Origin: Massospora cicadina
Lineage: Eukaryota > Entomophthoromycota > Entomophthoromycetes > Entomophthorales > Entomophthoraceae
Assembly (NCBI GenBank): GCA_022478985.1
Contig: JAKSZP010007902.1
Coordinates: 1-64,000, forward strand
Direction: 5' to 3'
Length of the DNA stretch: 64,000 nucleotides
The first letter of the stretch is position 1. Each line of letters starts with the position of its first letter. Positions 23,381 to 33,059 of this stretch are shown piece after piece. The position numbers were made by a program, and so were the translations under genes. The notes below the pieces were generated by a model, which saw only the letters and a list, made by a program, of their open reading frames with translations, was not told the DNA's origin and ran no database searches.

Positions 23381-23483
23381 AGACTAATCCCCTCTATGAG
23401 ATTATCAAACTAGATTTAGTCTTGAATTGAATGGGTTGCAAAAGTGTTCGCAATGAGAAAGAAAAGTATAAAATAGGAATTAT

Positions 23484-23619
23484 AATTCTCATCAGATTCA
23501 ATCCTCTGTGAATTACAATTAACCATTTAATTGGTGATTATTGCTGAAGAGACAGAATAATTGATCAATGTCTCAAAGCTTAATCAATAAGCTAAATTAA
23601 ATAAATGAACCAATTACTT
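23484..23619. other. Noncoding DNA between LINE and SINE
   Basis: AT-rich sequence continuous with the LINE target. I see no coding frame or RNA gene. It ends in the SINE target duplication. Confidence 0.4.
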
Positions 23620-23636
23620 AAAATAGATTTGAATCT

Positions 23637-23922
23637 AAGGGAGGATACCCCAGTGGTAGAGTATGGACCCTCTACCACTGCCTCCCGAGTTTGATCCCGG
23701 TAATGGACTTTGGGTAGGGGACGATTTTGACTGTGTTGGTTTTGCGCACCAATGCCCCGAACTGAGATAGCAAATAGCAAAGGCGGTCCATGGAGTTCCT
23801 GGCCTATCATACGCCGCGCATGGAGGTTTTCCGGGTTTTATCCTCCTTTCCCATTTTCTTCACTTCCCTAATCAGTGCGGTATCATCCCCAGGTCAGCCC
23901 ACCTCAAATAAAATTTAAAATC
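23637..23922 (+). mobile_element. tRNA-derived SINE with 18-bp target duplication
   Basis: A 286-bp element bounded by TAAAATAGATTTGAATCT at 23619-23636 and 23923-23940, an exact 18-bp duplication. Its head resembles a tRNA: an A-box-like TGGTAGAGTATGG at 23654 and a B-box-like GAGTTTGATCCC at 23687, about 33 bp apart, as in RNA polymerase III promoters. The middle is unrelated to tRNA. The 3' end, ATCCCCAGGTCAGCC then CACCTCAAATAAAATTTAAAA, resembles the LINE 3' end (ATCCCATGGTCAGCC ... CAATAAATTTAAAAT), which suggests the LINE machinery moves it. Confidence 0.85.
23654..23698 (+). promoter_or_regulatory. Internal RNA polymerase III promoter (A and B boxes) of the SINE
   Basis: TGGTAGAGTATGG at 23654 fits the loose A-box pattern TRGYNNARNNGG with one shift. 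GAGTTTGATCCC at 23687 fits GGTTCGANTCC with two differences. The order and spacing match a tRNA-type promoter. Activity in this copy is untested. Confidence 0.6.
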
Positions 23923-23940
23923 TAAAATAGATTTGAATCT

Positions 23941-24320
23941 TAATTAATCCCAAGCTGGATAAAGTGGTCATATGAAAATTCCCACACTACTTCCACTGAA
24001 AATTAACAAAGATACTTTATCTTGTGCTGCAACTAGCTAGCACGCATTCCTACCTTTAAAAACTTGAACAGCGCCTACCTTCTACTGTACATAAGGCCAT
24101 CTCTGTTGTCCATTTTAAACCCCCTACAAAGAAAAATTCACTCTTGGAGAGGGTAGCATTGCCTCATTTGTATATGTCTCTGAATCTGCATGGAAGGCAC
24201 GACTGACCAAAAAAAATCAAGCACATCCTCTCTTGCCTGAGTCTTATGGCTTAAGAGGTGACAGTCCCTCATATGAGCACTCTGAGTACATGGGCAGAGG
24301 TTAAGGATGCGCTGATTGCT
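23941..24320. other. Noncoding region before gypsy E remnant
   Basis: Mixed sequence without a convincing frame. Short runs such as ATGGAAGGCACGACTGACC could be part of a decayed gag of the gypsy E remnant to the right, but I cannot support this. No RNA gene seen. Confidence 0.25.
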
Positions 24321-24856
24321 GAATTTTGCTCAAAGCAGAGTTAAGCAGGGAAAACCATGCTTTATGCGCCTCAGCATTTATAAATGAGATTAGATCAATG
24401 CTTTTGCTAATTGTTCTATCTAGCTGCTTAAGCATTGCTTACATCTCACATGTTCACTCTTATGACACCGTTGCTGCCTTTCTACTGGGTTGGCTTATCA
24501 CCCTTCCTTAGCCAGGAATAAAATCTCTGTGAAACGCAGCTTCCAGACTGTCTGAGTCATAAATGATCTTTATTAGATGTTGTAGACTTTCATTGGTTGA
24601 GACTACTTCAAGAGTTTTGGTGAAGCCCCAAGTTGTATCCAATGATGATCTTTCACCCATAGGCCAGTGGATGGAGGCTCCAGCAACCCCACGGGCCTTC
24701 TTGTACTGTTCGACACTTTAAAACTGCTCCTTGAGTGTGACTCAAAAAAGATACTATTTCATCTTGTAGGTATAAGACTCTCAAAATAGCCAACAAAGTG
24801 CTCTCACACAAGCTCATTGAAGCTGCAATACCTTCTTCCCCAGCCAAACTGGTGTC

Positions 24857-25336
24857 GTGCACCCCAACAGTAACTCTTGCAACATTGAAGGGCCCATTGT
24901 AAAAGCATCTGTTAGGAAGATAGCCACACAACCTGAAGTGCTTAACTCTAACTCACCTCCTATCTCTCCTTTGGCTTTCATAGACAACCCCTTGGATAAA
25001 GAATCTGAAGGGGGTTTTGAGGAAATGAAGCACTATGTCCTTGGAGACCCAGCTGAAGTAGAAATACCAGACCATCTAAACTCTAAAAAAAGTAGACAAG
25101 CCGTGATACTCAATGACACCTATCTGAGAAAAGTTTTGAGTTGCCCCGAGGTTATTGACACTGCTAGTGACACTGATCAGCTCATTTCTTTGTTGATCCG
25201 CCCTATCTCACATGTTCATAGTCTTCAAAACATTAAGATAGTTACCCTGAGGCTTTTAATAATTTGCCTCTACTTTTCTTATGAGGTTTTAGCTCTTCCC
25301 CTAGTTTTGGTGGTGCAGTTCCTCAAATGGAAGTAA
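24857..25336 (+). pseudogene. Gypsy E frame upstream of protease
   Basis: A 159-codon frame with many acidic residues (NPLDKESEGGFEEMKH, GDPAEVEIPDHLNSKK) and a hydrophobic end. It has no zinc knuckle. In gypsy elements this place holds the end of gag or the start of pol. The next frame (about 25320-25505) carries the protease-like motif, so it is probably part of the same decayed polyprotein. Confidence 0.4.
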
Positions 25337-25504
25337 TTATCATCAAGGCATGGGTCATGGCCACCCTGGACACTGCCTCCTCAATCAATGTAATTTCACT
25401 TAAGCTCATCAGGAAAATCAAATTGCCACATGACTGGACTACCTCCTAGAGTATGGCACTGTAGTCCTGCCAGCACTGCGCTACTGGGCCTACTCCTCAT
25501 TACC
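25325..25504 (+). pseudogene. Gypsy E aspartic protease fragment
   Basis: The reading QMEVIIIKAWVMATLDTASS then INVISLKLIRKIKLP resembles a retropepsin active site. The usual D-T-G-A-S is D-T-A-S-S, losing the Gly that the active site needs. The solo B LTR interrupts the sequence after position 25504. Confidence 0.6.
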
Positions 25505-26789
25505 TGTAAGTCCAGGGGCGCTCCCTCCGTTCATATTGTGGTGTGTTCCATTTCCCATCCAAGAAGGGGCCAAGAAAGCTGGCAGTCCCTCTTGTCTCCC
25601 AGGGCGGCCTCGCTCATGTGGTTGATGAGCAATGGGTCATGTCATACCCTTTGGTGATTCCGCTCCCAACCCCAGTTCTTGCATCTGAAGAATCAATGGG
25701 GAGAATTAAGGAGATCTGTAGCGAGTTGGCAATGGATTGGCTTCTGCTTGGGGAAAAGGAGCCAAATATAATTAACAGCAGTGAATCTTTGACTTTAATA
25801 GTTGACAATCGCAAAACATTGGTAACAAAGCCCAACGGGCGTGTAGCCCAGCAGGAAAAGCAGTAGATATCAAAGATTTGGTAATTTTTGCTGATGGCAT
25901 GGGCCATCATCAAATGTTGCTGCCAGATTAGAATCCTCCCTGAAAATAATAACAACAAGGCATGATGAGCGCATACATTTGATGAAGACGGCATCCAAGA
26001 GCAAAGTTTTGGTGGAACTCGCTGTGGCATTGGGCCTTCATCAGAAAGTTTCCATCAGTCTGGAACCTTTCATAAAAATATCAGAATCCCCATCCAATGA
26101 ATCCCGCTTGGTCAAATGGATGCCAAAGCGACTGGACGCAGGTGGGTTAAGCACTCTGAACCCACTTCTGACCTCTTGGGACCACCCCTATGTGGGATGG
26201 CCTTGGGAGGTTCCCATCACCCATCAGGCAAGCTGCTGTCGTTCCAATTGTCAGAACCATGGAAAACACGCAAATTGGGCATCTGTAGATGGAATGACAG
26301 TGACTCAGCCCATCGCTGACAATTCTAAAGCCAGTTCAAACTAGTCCATTTCTTTTTCCCTCACTTAAAGTTCACCAAGTTACGCGAATTTTGAGGACCC
26401 CAATCTCAAGCTTTTCTAAGCTATCCCTAAATAAATTATTTATTTTAAGCATTCATAACGCATTGTGGAAATTGACAGTTAATTTTCTATTTTAAATTCT
26501 AATAAAAATTCTGTACCCCCAAAAAATTCTTTCTATAACAAAATTTAAAACCCTAGTTCCAGTCTTTTTTCCCAGATCCCAAACCGATGGGCCCTGGGGC
26601 CATGATAGCCTGGTTTGTTGCTGTATTGTTAATTAAATTTTTGGCATATCAGCACTCGCTGGTTAATTCTCTCCCAGCACAATTCAACGTCGTTCAAGCA
26701 GCAGCGCCTCTGGAATTTAGCCTTGTCATTTGGGTGTTTGGCTTCCATACTGGCAGGCCAGTCTAAACTTCACTTTCCCTTTCCTGACA
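25505..26789 (+). repeat. Solo LTR of family B, 1285 bp, perfect target duplication
   Basis: It begins TGTAAGTCCAGGGGCGC and ends TTTCCTGACA, flanked by the exact 5-bp duplication TTACC (25500-25504 and 26790-26794). Like the LTRs of B#3 (41125 and 53347) it has no interior, so it is a solo LTR. It is the cleanest copy and fixes the LTR edges as TGTAAGTC...CTGACA. Confidence 0.9.
25530..26344 (+). pseudogene. LTR-encoded ORF (family B), best-preserved copy
   Basis: Two frames, 25543-25866 (107 codons) and 25979-26344 (121 codons), cover LTR positions of about 30-840. In order: HFPSKKGPRKLAVPLVSQGG, LAHVVDEQWVMSYPL, IKEICSELA, a Ser/Lys-rich middle, then SWDHPYVGWPWEVPITHQ and a His/Cys-rich CCRSNCQNHGKHANW before a stop at 26344. 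The same words in the same order occur in all B LTRs. I do not recognise the protein. The C-terminal His/Cys cluster might bind metal. One frameshift between the two parts probably inactivates this copy. Confidence 0.55.
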
Positions 26790-27250
26790 TTACCCATCTA
26801 ATTTAGAAATCTGATCTTGTCAGCTCCTTCTGTGGCTTTGGAAAGTGTCAGAAAATCGCTTTTCCAACCAGTGGGCTCCACTAGTGTGCCAAAATTAACC
26901 AGTATGTAGACTTGCTGACCCTTGCTGTTTTGCCTTCCTAGGCATACCAACACCCTAAAAAGTCCACGTCCAACCCACCAACAAAGCAGAAGAACGACTT
27001 TGCCTTAGCCCCATGGACTATCTTGGGTGAGCCCAGTGTGTCCATCTCTCATCCTGGGCAGCTATGGCACTCCTACGCTGAACCACCCTCAAGGCTGACA
27101 GCCAGCAGCATATCATCATTGGTGGCCAGTTGACCAAGTTCCTGTTGGTTCCTCATAGAGTTGAGGTATGGGAGCTGTAAGCGTCAGCTTCTCCAGGCAT
27201 ATCACCCCGCACCTACTTTGGAGATCACCAGTCTCACCTTTTCCTAATCT

Positions 27251-27850
27251 AGCAGACTGACTACTAACAACTAAAATAAGCTGGGCAAAAGAGAGATCTT
27301 TATTTGGAGGGAAGAACGACTATTTATAAAAGAGGCTACTGCACCTATAAAACCCCTTTGGACATCCAAGCTGGAACCTCAACCAATTGCAGTCATTTGT
27401 GGTAGTAATTCCATTCAATTCCACTCAGGTTAATCACCGATTATTAGGTTGACTCATCCTTGGCATGAGTCATGGTCAGCCATATATAAATTCCTTTTAT
27501 AATAAATACTTTGAGCATCCTCAGCACTAATTGCCAGTACTTCAAATTAGGCAGAAAAATCATAATCAGATGATTGATAACAAATACTTTGGCTTTACAC
27601 TGTAAAATCCCACCATCATCTTCATGGCAGTTGGTTTTGGGATAAGATTCCGCCAAACATGGATTCAAGTCAGCAAAATTTATTTTTAGATGGTTATAAA
27701 CGAATACATTGGCTTTCTGACAAAAATTTTCATAATAACCTACAATTTTGCATTTGGTGCTAAACTAGAATACGCCGAACCTAAAATAATTAATATTTTT
27801 AATACATTAAATAATATTAAACTAGTCAATTAACTGGCAATCACTCCCAA
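27251..27850. other. Noncoding stretch, possible minus-strand LTR
   Basis: No convincing frame. On the minus strand a TATA-like TTTATAAATAG (about 27320) is followed by AAATAAAGATCTC, as in the promoter and polyadenylation part of an LTR, and TGACTACTAACAAC at 27250 could be its end. Without a second copy in the window I cannot confirm it. Confidence 0.3.
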
Positions 27851-28373
27851 CCAACTGACGTCCCTAATTCTGATATTATTGGGAGGAATCCATATGGCAA
27901 ATTTCTGCCAGAGAAAAACTACTATAACATTATTATTGGCACTCAGTTCCTCATCAAGTACAATGGAACTATCAACCTGAATCAATGTTATCTCTTCCTG
28001 CTCAACTCTGAGTTGCCTCTAGTTCTAGCCAATAAAAGCCCTTAAATAAAGAGTACTACTGCTTGTTTGAATAACCTTCCTCTGCACTATTGTTACACTA
28101 CCTTACATCTGAGCGCCATAAAAAACTACTGCCAAAGTCAGTGGACGCTGCAGAAGGAATTCCTCTTTACACCTCAGAGGAGATGGTAATTAGGTCTGGG
28201 GAGCAACGGGTGGTTGACACCAATATTACTTTACAAATACCCTGAAACTGTCTATTTCACCTAACAAGTATTAATGGAGTAATTCATCTAGAGTTCTAGT
28301 AATTTCTTAAATACTAGATCCTGTCTACTAGCAACCTATCAACATTTTACTGTGAATCCTCCCCAAGAAGGAC

Positions 28374-28946
28374 ATGATCTTGAAAAAACACCAGGAGATA
28401 AGAAAAGGGTTGCTCATTTTTATTGATGATATAGCAAAGTTTTACTGCATTGGGTCTATGTTAGAGATGGGCCTACCTACTGACAAACTGATGTGTGCCT
28501 TTCCCAATGTTCATATTTCAGATGAACTAACCTCAGACGAGCTTGAAAAAGTGCACTTCTTATTAGATACCTATTGTGATATCTTCTCTAAGCCTGATCA
28601 TGATTATGGACACATGAAGGTTTGGGAGCTCTTATTTGATGTTGGTGATGCCAGTCCCATTAAATTTAAATCATACTACAAGTCAAAGGTTGAGGAGCAA
28701 CAAATGAGGATGGAGCTCAAGAAAATGCTAGACGTTGGCTTACTAGTATTTTCCCAAAGCCCTAGGGTGTCTCCCTTGCTACTCATTAAAGAGAAAAATG
28801 TAGGTAATTGGATAGTTGTGGACTACCGTAAACTGAACAACCTCACCAAAAAAGAAAGCTATCTCATCCCTCACATTAATGATGCCCTTGCCCAACTCTC
28901 TGGCTCCAAATCCTTCTTTGCTATGGATTTGGCTAGCGGATACTGA
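28374..28946 (+). pseudogene. Gypsy F reverse transcriptase N-terminal half
   Basis: A 190-codon open frame that is clean for its age. It includes LLDTYCDIFSKPDHDYG (linker), FKSYYKSKVEEQQMRMELKK, SPLLLIKEKNVGNWIVVDYR (the palm start, with KLNNLTKKE after it) and SFFAMDLASGY, the motif A region with its catalytic Asp (F-A-M-D-L-A-S-G-Y). A TGA follows at once (28945), so the catalytic core is lost in this frame. Upstream, 27895-28050 (YYNIIIGTQFLIKYNGTINL) is the end of the protease. Confidence 0.85.
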
Positions 28947-30000
28947 CAGATGGACCTCTCCCTTTAAGAGCAAGAGAAATGTTCCTTATCTTCAGTAAAG
29001 GCCTATTACAGCCTACATATTATCCCAAGGGTTATGCAATGCACCCGCTTCATTTCAGCACGCAATGGCTCATATCCTATGGTATCTCAAGCTGAGTTGC
29101 ATGATAATCTACCTTGATGATATCACGGTTTTTTTAACTTTTTAATGAGCATCTTACTCAAATATAAGTGGGTTTCCACTGCCTGCGTGCCTCTACCATT
29201 AATCTCAAGCCTTCAAAGTGCATTTTTTCCAGAAGAGACTTGACTTCCTTAGACATGCCATATCACAAGTGGGAAAACAACTTTAAAAAGACAAAGTGAA
29301 AGCCATATACAAAATGCATCTGCCCAAAACCTGCGAGATACCCAGGTCTTTCTCAGTATGATGAGATATTACCATCAATTTATTCCCAAGTTCACTCAGC
29401 TTATTGAGCCCCTCGTTCAGCCATTGGTAAAACAATCCTTTCTCTTGAGGTGTGGAACAAAAAACCGCGTTTGAAACAAATAAAGTTGCTCTTACAACGG
29501 CCCATCCTTCGCCACCCTGACTATGGTAAACCCTTCCTTCTGTTAACTGATGCCTCTGATTATGCTGTCAAAGGTATCCTGCCCCATTGGATGAAAAATG
29601 GCGTGGATCATCCCTTGCCATATGTTAGCAAAATTCTGTCCTAGGATGAACGCAACTACAGCGTCACAATGAAGGATTATCTAGCTGTCTTACTAGTCAT
29701 GAAATACTACCGCCCCTCCCTTTATGGAACCAACTTACTGTGTTTAATGACCACGCCTCCCTAAAGTGGCTCCAAAATATTAAGTATTCTACCAGGCGCT
29801 TGGCTCGTTGGGCCTTAAAGCCCCAACGCTATGATATGAAGATTAACACCAGGCTTAAACCAATCATATAAATGTTGATGGGTTGACCCGCTTACCTTTC
29901 TGCATCTAGAAAGTCTTGGAGCTGGATGGCTGCATGACCCCTTATGGACCCTGACGCTTGTGACAATTAAGATGACCCCGTCAAGAAAATGTTAACCAAA
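28947..30000 (+). pseudogene. Gypsy F RT palm and RNase H
   Basis: After motif A the RT continues in other frames with many stops. At 29100-29135 CMIIYLDDITVFF shows an intact Y-L-D-D box. RNase H is at 29450-29700: LRHPDYGKPFLLLTDASDYA with its first catalytic Asp kept, then PLPYVSKILS and YSVTMKDYLAVLLVMKYYR with the conserved K-E(D)-L-A-V block. Stops and shifts disable it. Confidence 0.75.
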
Positions 30001-30089
30001 CACTCCCACAATACTTGATGAAGAGCGGAAGTTAATATAAAAATGCAGGGGCCAACTGGCTTCCATATTTTTGACCCTCTGAACAAGTA

Positions 30090-31060
30090 CCTGCCATCAT
30101 GGAGGCTCACTCTACCCTTGGTCATGGAGGTATGAGGAAAACGTATGAGTGGCTTAAAAAACGGTACTATTGAAAGGCATCATGGAAAATATCATTGAAG
30201 TCCTGGATGCATGTTTAAATTGTAAAAACTCTCCTGACTCAAAACCAAATACTGGTATCAACCTAATACCCTCATCAACCTTTTTATACAAACTGTTTAG
30301 ATGTGGTAGGTTTCTACCCTAGACTACAATGAGAATAGTTACATACTGGTAGGTATAGACCACTTTACAAAATGGATTGAATCATTGGCTCTCCCAGCCA
30401 AATTGCTAAAGCTACGGCCACTTTCTCCATCAGTCAATCTTCACTCGCCATGGTTTCCCTCAGGTTCTCCTCTGTGACAATGTCAAGAATTTAACCTCTA
30501 GAGTGGTAAAGGTCCTGGCTACTTCCATGGGGCCCAAAAACTATTCTCTTCCCCTATAATCCTTCTAAAAATAGTACAGTAGAACGCGCCAATGGAACCT
30601 TGGTAGCTGTCCTATGGAAACTGGCCACATCTGTTCCTCTAAACTGGGACCAGTTCTTGCCAAGTGTCCAATGGCATACTGGATAAATCATCAACAGATA
30701 CTTTCGATGTCACCCTTTTATGTTCTATATGGTCAAAAACCTGTGGTGCCTACACTTTTAGCTAAAGAAGTCTTTACTGAAAGGACTGACGATCCTAACA
30801 AGGCCATTAGGAAGTTGGCCCAGAATGTCATTCAACTACAATCTGATGCTATGACTAACTTAGCAAAAGCTATCACCAAAGTGGGTCAATCTGTAAATGA
30901 GCTCAGACCGCCTTACTCTCTTTTAAAGTCTCTGATATAGTGTAGTATTACCATAACTGAATCACCCCCAAAAGTGAGAAGCTTGGTTTTATCTGGGAAA
31001 AATCCTTCGTTGTCACCTACAAGGAAGGGGATGAGTATTCCATCAAGTCCCTTGCTTCTG
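30090..31060 (+). pseudogene. Gypsy F integrase
   Basis: The H2C2 finger is at 30095-30230: HSTLGHGGMRKTYEWLKKRY and then CLNCKNSPDS. The core follows: VLLCDNVKNFTSRVVKVLA at 30455-30515 (second catalytic Asp region, in the form D-N-x-x-x-F-T-S), then a decayed E segment near 30580 (NSTVERANGTLVAV). The 108-codon frame 30614-30940 is the end of the core and the C-terminal domain (MSPFYVLYGQKPVVPTLL). Frameshifts separate the parts. Confidence 0.8.
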
Positions 31061-31132
31061 GTGTAATTACCAACTGAGTACATGGACGGTTCCTATGTCC
31101 ATTTCATCCCCCAACATTCTTGAAGGGGGTAA

Positions 31133-31620
31133 TGTTGGACAATCAGTAGTTTGACTAGGTATAAAGAAATCTCAGTGTCAATTCACCCAACTTTAAAATA
31201 TAAAATTGGGGACTAGTTCACAGTGAAATCCAACCAATCAGAGTAATGGCTCTACTCCACCGGTTTTATAGAACTATAGGGGTCCAGGAAAGTAGAAATA
31301 TTTTACCCTCCATTTGTCAATTTAGAAGTTTAGTATTCGCCCAAACTACTCCTATGTGCAAGATGGCAGATTGGCGAGATTATATTAAAATGATCCCCTA
31401 TGGTTATGTAGAACCAGGATTAAACTTACATCTAAGATATAAACTTTACAAGCTGAAAAGCCAAATTGGGATGCTCTCAGCCAATAAAGATTCCGTCGCC
31501 TCCCTCTTCTAAGCTTCAAATTAGTTTAAATACTAAGCGAGATCAATGTAATTAGGATTCTTACTTTCAGCTCCCTTTGTTCTAATATTAATCAAAATAC
31601 ATAAAATCCAACTTTTATAT
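31133..31620 (+). repeat. 3' LTR of gypsy F
   Basis: It starts TGTTGGACAATCAGTAG right after the polypurine tract AAGGGGGTAA, the normal place of the 3' LTR. Sequence such as GCCAATAAAGATTCC near 31480 could be its polyadenylation signal. The right edge cannot be fixed. Confidence 0.6.
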
Positions 31621-31679
31621 ACAGCTAGTACTACTCTATTTTATAAGTTTTTAAAAAGCAGTTGAGAGTTTTAAACCTC

Positions 31680-31821
31680 CTGCATCTTCCCCAATGTTGA
31701 AATCTAGTTTTAAACAAGCACCTGTAAGCACAAAAAAGTGCCCAGGTTTCAATACTTTTATTTATTCATGGAAGGTCAACCAGGGGACAAGCACTTCCAA
31801 TATAGTGGGGATAAACTAATG
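31680..31821. repeat. Dispersed repeat shared with 17365-17545
   Basis: The counterpart of the stretch at 17367, same order of words: CCTGCATCTTCCCCAATG, AATCTAG, GCACCTGTAAGCACAAAA, GTGCCCAGG. Noncoding. It lies next to a LINE fragment here and next to the edge of B#2 there. Confidence 0.5.
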
Positions 31822-32300
31822 AAATTTTAAAAATTAAAAAACATCCCAGAGTGTTCAAGGCCCCTCTTGTTGTCTCCTGGATCACCAAGTTTAGGACGGT
31901 AGGGAAGGGGGTTATTCTGGCTTATTCTTGGATGCAGCATGTGTGAAGGAAAGGATTAACCTTTAGGAAACATATGGGGAACCATGTGTTGATTGTCATT
32001 CTGTTACGTGGGTCATGTGTCCAAACAACCATGCTTGGAAATGTTCCAATATGGGAGTGGAAACAATTGATGGCACCTTGGATTGTAGGCGCTGCTCCTG
32101 TAAATGATTCCAGTACTATTGTATGGATCGTCCATAGTGCTATTGCTACTATTAACACCCTGAGGGCTGGGTGGATAGGAGAGTCCATGTTTATAATGAA
32201 CATGTTCCTTGCTATGCTGAATGGTTGTCCACTTTCTTGGCGGAATAGGCGCATGGCCTCTTTTCATACCGCCACTGATGTTGGGCATTGTTCTAACCGG
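31822..32300 (-). mobile_element. 5'-truncated LINE relative (ORF2 C-terminus and 3' end)
   Basis: The minus frame 32254-31922 matches the C-terminus of LINE ORF2: AIALWTIHTIVLESFTG against AIAMWTIHTIVLDAIAG, and WFPICFLKVNPFLHTC against WFPVWFIKSDPFLHTC. It starts abruptly at 32300 within the zinc motif (RLEQCPTS), typical 5' truncation. Its 3' end, TTTTTTAATTTTTAAAATTT on the minus strand, recalls the LINE tail. It is more diverged than the two full LINEs, so it belongs to an older subfamily. No clear target duplication. Confidence 0.8.
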
Positions 32301-32721
32301 GTTTTAATACTATTGAGCCTATTGTTTAAACAAAACCACAAATAAATAAGCCACACCAATTTTTGAACTTACAAAGCAAACAAAAATAACAACTGCTTAG
32401 CAACTTATATGAGCCTATTGAACTAAAACAATATCAAAATATTCAACTGAAATTTCATGCAAAGACTATTAAAATTATATATTTTTCTAAACCTATATAG
32501 ATATGATATAAAAGTTTTATGAGTTTAAAAAGTACCCTATTACCATTCCTAAATTTTATTGTATACTTTTGCCAAGTTCAATGATTTTTGGTTTATTTTT
32601 TAATGAGATAGAACATCTAATATAAACTTTTTAATACAATGATATTTCTATAAAGATCTTTTGACTCATTTTTGTTAAGACCTGGTTTTAACCAGAATAG
32701 TTTTTAGGCTTAAAGTTTATT
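32301..32721. repeat. AT-rich repeat block with minisatellite units
   Basis: 32310-32450 holds decayed units with the core TATTGAGCCTATTG, the same family as 55033-55295. The following block resembles 40800-40990: both read ATACTTTTGCCAA or GTTTTTTTGCCAA, then TTTTTTAATGAGATAG or TTGTTCATGTGATAG, then ATATTTCTATAAAGATCTTTTG or ATATCTATAGAGATCTTTTG. No gene seen. Confidence 0.6.
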
Positions 32722-33059
32722 AGATTATCCTCTTTGAAAGCTTTTCTTTCCTCTCAACATCACTTTTGAGTTAATTTATTAAAAATCATCCGTTAAATTT
32801 TCCATCGCCACCTCCACCATATCAGTTTTCATTTTATGTCAGCGGATCTGCCACCTGCTGCCCCAGCGTGGGGCAGCAGCACTCCACCTGCTAGCGTTTT
32901 GCACCCTGCAGGCAGACGCATGTGAACTGGCTCATCCAGTCCGCCTAATGCATCAGGCCAATTTGTTCCTCCAAGGGACTTACCATTACATTAAGCGCAA
33001 GCCCACCCAACCCGCCCCCACTCACTTGCCCTACCCTGATCCAATATTCGCTTTTGCCT

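Larger units (their letters stand above)
18178..23466 (-). mobile_element. LINE copy 1, full length, minus strand
   Basis: A non-LTR retrotransposon of 5.3 kb. Its 5' end (CTTTTCTTTCTCATTGCG on the minus strand) is at 23466 and its 3' end, CAATAAATTTAAAATTT with a repeated TTTAAAAT tail, is at 18178. It is flanked by a perfect 17-bp target duplication, TATAAAATAGGAATTAT, at 18161-18177 and 23467-23483. It carries ORF1 and ORF2, both with a few frameshifts. The 5' end coincides with that of LINE copy 2, so it is not truncated. Strongly similar to the copy at 34995, suggesting recent activity. Confidence 0.95.
24326..27250 (+). mobile_element. Gypsy-like element E, decayed remnant
   Basis: Called from a protease-like segment at about 25320-25440 (VMATLDTASSINVISLKLIR) preceded by an acidic frame (24857-25336) in the position of the gag-pol junction. 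A solo B LTR splits it at 25505-26789. RT and integrase are not recognisable after it. No LTRs of its own could be assigned. The true limits are uncertain. Confidence 0.45.
27851..31620 (+). mobile_element. Ty3/gypsy element F, 5' truncated, with 3' LTR
   Basis: The plus-strand pol region (about 27890-31060) has a protease end, RT, RNase H, H2C2 finger and integrase core, followed by the polypurine tract TTGAAGGGGGTAA and an LTR starting TGTTGGACAATC at 31133. No 5' LTR or gag is found; the left side joins unrelated DNA near 27850. The right end of the LTR is not fixed because no second copy is present; it may reach about 31620. Confidence 0.75.

Noticed and set aside
23640..23712. A tRNA gene
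   Set aside because: The A- and B-box-like motifs are there, but no acceptor stem or cloverleaf closes, and the stretch is the head of a 286-bp unit with target duplications. I call it a SINE.
28374..28946. A host gene, because the frame is long and clean
   Set aside because: The wording is Ty3/gypsy RT, and RNase H, H2C2 finger and integrase follow in order.
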